Shown: positions 61,683 to 64,000 of the stretch, in pieces
Layout: each line of letters begins with the position of its first letter
Position numbering within the stretch: position 1 is the stretch's first letter
Origin: Hydractinia symbiolongicarpus
Lineage: Eukaryota > Cnidaria > Hydrozoa > Anthoathecata > Hydractiniidae
Assembly (NCBI RefSeq): GCF_029227915.1
Contig: NC_079882.1
Location: 18,860,501 to 18,924,500, forward strand
Reading direction: 5' to 3'
Length of the DNA: 64,000 nucleotides
Made by a program: the position numbers and the translations under genes
Notes under the pieces: generated by a model
Told to the model about the DNA's origin: nothing
The model's database searches: none
Seen by the model: only the letters and a program-made list of their open reading frames with translations

Positions 61683-64000
61683 TACTACTGTTTTTAAATA
61701 GATTTTACATTTTTATTTATTTATTTTTTGCTTTATGCGTTTGCAATTATGCGTCCCCCCCCTTCTGATAACTTTTTCTTCACAACTTGAATGATCCTGG
61801 TTGTTTTAAGACGTGACTATCATAAGTCCTTCTATGGGTTTCAATAGGTTAGCTATCAGGCCATTTTTGAGTAAGAAACTTACTGCATTTTATATCTGTG
61901 ATGTTGTTAATGTCCATTACACATTGCTCTTTGATCACTACTTTGTCTAGTCACAGTGTACTTAACAATTGTCCAGTGGATCAGAAATATATTTTTTAAA
62001 AATAAGACAAAATTCTAGAACAGATCTTTCAAAACGTGGCAGTTAATCAGAATACTTACAGTGAAATACCAATCGAGTAGGTAGAGTGCGATAAGAAGAT
62101 CAATGTTTGTGTGATTTTTTGTCTGCTTTCTAAATCTGAAGACAATCTAACTTTCATTCAGTGTCATTCTAAATATCATCTGAAACTTGGAGTAACCAGT
62201 ACGAAAAAGTGAAGTTATCTTCTATATTTTTGAAAGAAGGAAATATTTTTCATCACAGATTGTAGTTAGCTCATGCAAAACTTAATCCTCCACTTTGTTT
62301 CGGTATTTAATTTAATGATGTGGCACTTAATAATTTTGCAAAATTATTTTTGTATTGAAAAAACTGAGGGCGTTCTACTGGCAACTATGGAAACGAAAAC
62401 TTGTAGTCAGTCTTTCGTTCGTTTGCGAAAGCTTCGTCATATCTCAAGTGCGGCATAGTTTTACTACCACAACGCCATCTAAAGTCATTTATTCTTGATG
62501 GATAGAAAGTTACTGTTAAGGAAGTTTTGAACCTTTTTTTTCATTCAATGTATGCAAAACATTAAAATAGGAATATTCCAATTTTTATCTACAACGGCTC
62601 TCTAAAAAATCTGTTTATCTAAATTTACAGACTTGAAAGAAAATATTCTTGTGAGCCATTTTGAGAAATAAAAGCCCATTTTTTTCAGGATTTTAAAACG
62701 CTTTAAAAACTTAGAAACCCTTTAACATCAGCTCTACCAATGCTCAAAAGTTGATCATAAGAAATTGCCACAAAATGGTAATAGCATTTTTCATATGATA
62801 TTGAAATAGAGTACCGACACTGTAACTATAAATCACACTGCAATGTATGCTTTTTGAAATTATTTTGGGTCGCAAATCGACCTGGTGAAGTTGCATCTAC
62901 AAAATAGACTTTTTTGTTAAGTTCTGGGTTTTCTTGTTTTAAGCTTTGTGAAGAAAAGAGAACAATATCACCTAAGCAAAATTTCAAATTGTAACTCAAA
63001 AAGATTTTAACACAGGGAGAAGTGCCCGCGGCAAATTATCTTATTACTTGCTCAATTTTTATGAAACTTTGTGACTAATGCTATAGTCTGATCTATTGAT
63101 CAAATGGGCACTTGTCGCAACGTCTTCCTGTATGCTGATAACGTTACAAAAAAACACTAACGTCAGCAAGAAAATAATTATGCTAAATAAAAATACAATT
63201 GTGCTAAGTTTTATGTCATTAGTATGACTCTATTAGAACTTATGGACAGCATGCACTTTATGCCACACTCTTATACTTTCAACGCTAGAAAAAGTCCATA
63301 AAAAACAGAGCTGAAGTAACGCTTAGCTGTAATATATAAGGTGTTCTGGATTTCATACAAGAACTGGATTCTTTAACAAAATAAAACGAGGTTGCGTGAT
63401 ATGAAACGCCTTTAAAGTAACTCACCACTTATGGCACTTCCTTGTTTGTACCTCGAACCAAGAAAGACGAAAAGCAGCAAAAAATCAGTTTCGTTTTTTT
63501 TGTTCTGCAATAGAAAAACTTATGATTTTCAAGCTATTTCCAACACAATAACTAACCAATAAATTAGTAATAAAAACAATATTTTTAACATCTGTGCATA
63601 TGTTAACAAAATTTCAAACCAAAGAAGCTTGTGGATTAAGTAAATTTCATACTAAAGTTAATGCCTGGCATTATAGACCACCAATCAATTAATTGCGACA
63701 CCTGAAAGGATATCTGTTTTTTTTAAAATACTTAAACACAACCTATCGAACACGTGACACAGTAATAATCTGTTATAAAGTTTTGACAATATTATTTTCA
63801 ATGTATTCTTACGTTTGTTATTTAACGAGAAAACAGTAAATTGTTTTTGTCTTTGATTGGAAGCAAAACAATTTTTGGCGAAATATGTTGCCATTTTAAA
63901 ACTGTTTACCCACACTGCTTAGAAACTATTTGTTATATCCATACACTCAAAAGTTTACCTAGCCACATTTAGTATGAAGCATTAGAAGTACCTTCACATG
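61683..64000. other. Right end of window, nothing recognised
   Basis: AT-rich sequence with only short isolated frames. Contains the 3' UTR of the gene at 59.5-61.7 kb. No exon, repeat or RNA gene could be supported. Confidence 0.35.

Noticed and set aside
1-64000. Bacterial-type features such as operons, CRISPR arrays or attachment sites
   Set aside because: Intron-rich animal genes fill the window. The regular tandem repeats at 5.5 and 55.7 kb have no spacers and are minisatellites, not CRISPR arrays.

Overview
This is an AT-rich animal (metazoan) nuclear window with many short introns. Splice-consistent reading frames identify a ciliary RIB43A-family protein (RIBC2), an adhesion-type GPCR, a type I receptor with a long tyrosine-rich tail, and secreted LamG-like/PAN proteins. 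These gene types, the lineage-specific secreted and receptor genes, and relics of an rve-type integrase family common in cnidarians suggest a cnidarian, possibly a hydrozoan. The species call is inference. All gene models were joined by hand from GT-AG sites and reading phase; none has transcript support here.

Layout. 0.2-3.2 kb (-): 5' part of an unrecognised secreted-protein gene running off the left end. 3.2-12.2 kb: gene-poor and repeat-rich, with a head-to-tail array of short Helitron-like units, a Tigger-like MITE, a 23-bp tandem repeat and a perfect hairpin. 12.3-19.1 kb (-): adhesion GPCR (signal peptide, LRRs, EGF, GAIN, GPS, 7TM). 21.9-22.6 kb (-): orphan membrane/tail exon whose tail resembles that of the next gene. 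24.7-31.0 kb (-): 1019-residue single-pass receptor with ITAM/ITIM-like motifs and a C-terminal putative papain-like (Cys...His) domain. 31.6-32.9 kb: relic of an rve-type integrase between direct repeats. 33.1 kb: long (CTT)n tract. 33.8-35.8 kb (+): coiled-coil protein. 37.5-44.6 kb (+): RIBC2, with DNA-transposon and LINE debris in its first intron. 45.5-48.5 and 52.4-54.1 kb (+): tandemly duplicated secreted LamG-like/PAN genes. 56.0-57.2 kb (+): frameshifted rve-type integrase between two unrelated short-repeat arrays. 59.5-61.7 kb (+): unrecognised protein with N-terminal hydrophobic segments, DxVP repeats and a Cys-rich C-terminus. 61.7-64 kb: nothing recognised.

The genes do not form one pathway. 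Two themes stand out: a cluster of minus-strand cell-surface receptors and secreted proteins (0-31 kb), and two plus-strand coiled-coil/ciliary-type genes (34-45 kb). The most interesting candidate is the 24.7-31.0 kb receptor, which would join an extracellular cysteine-rich region to phosphotyrosine-type signalling motifs and a possible intracellular protease-like domain in one polypeptide.
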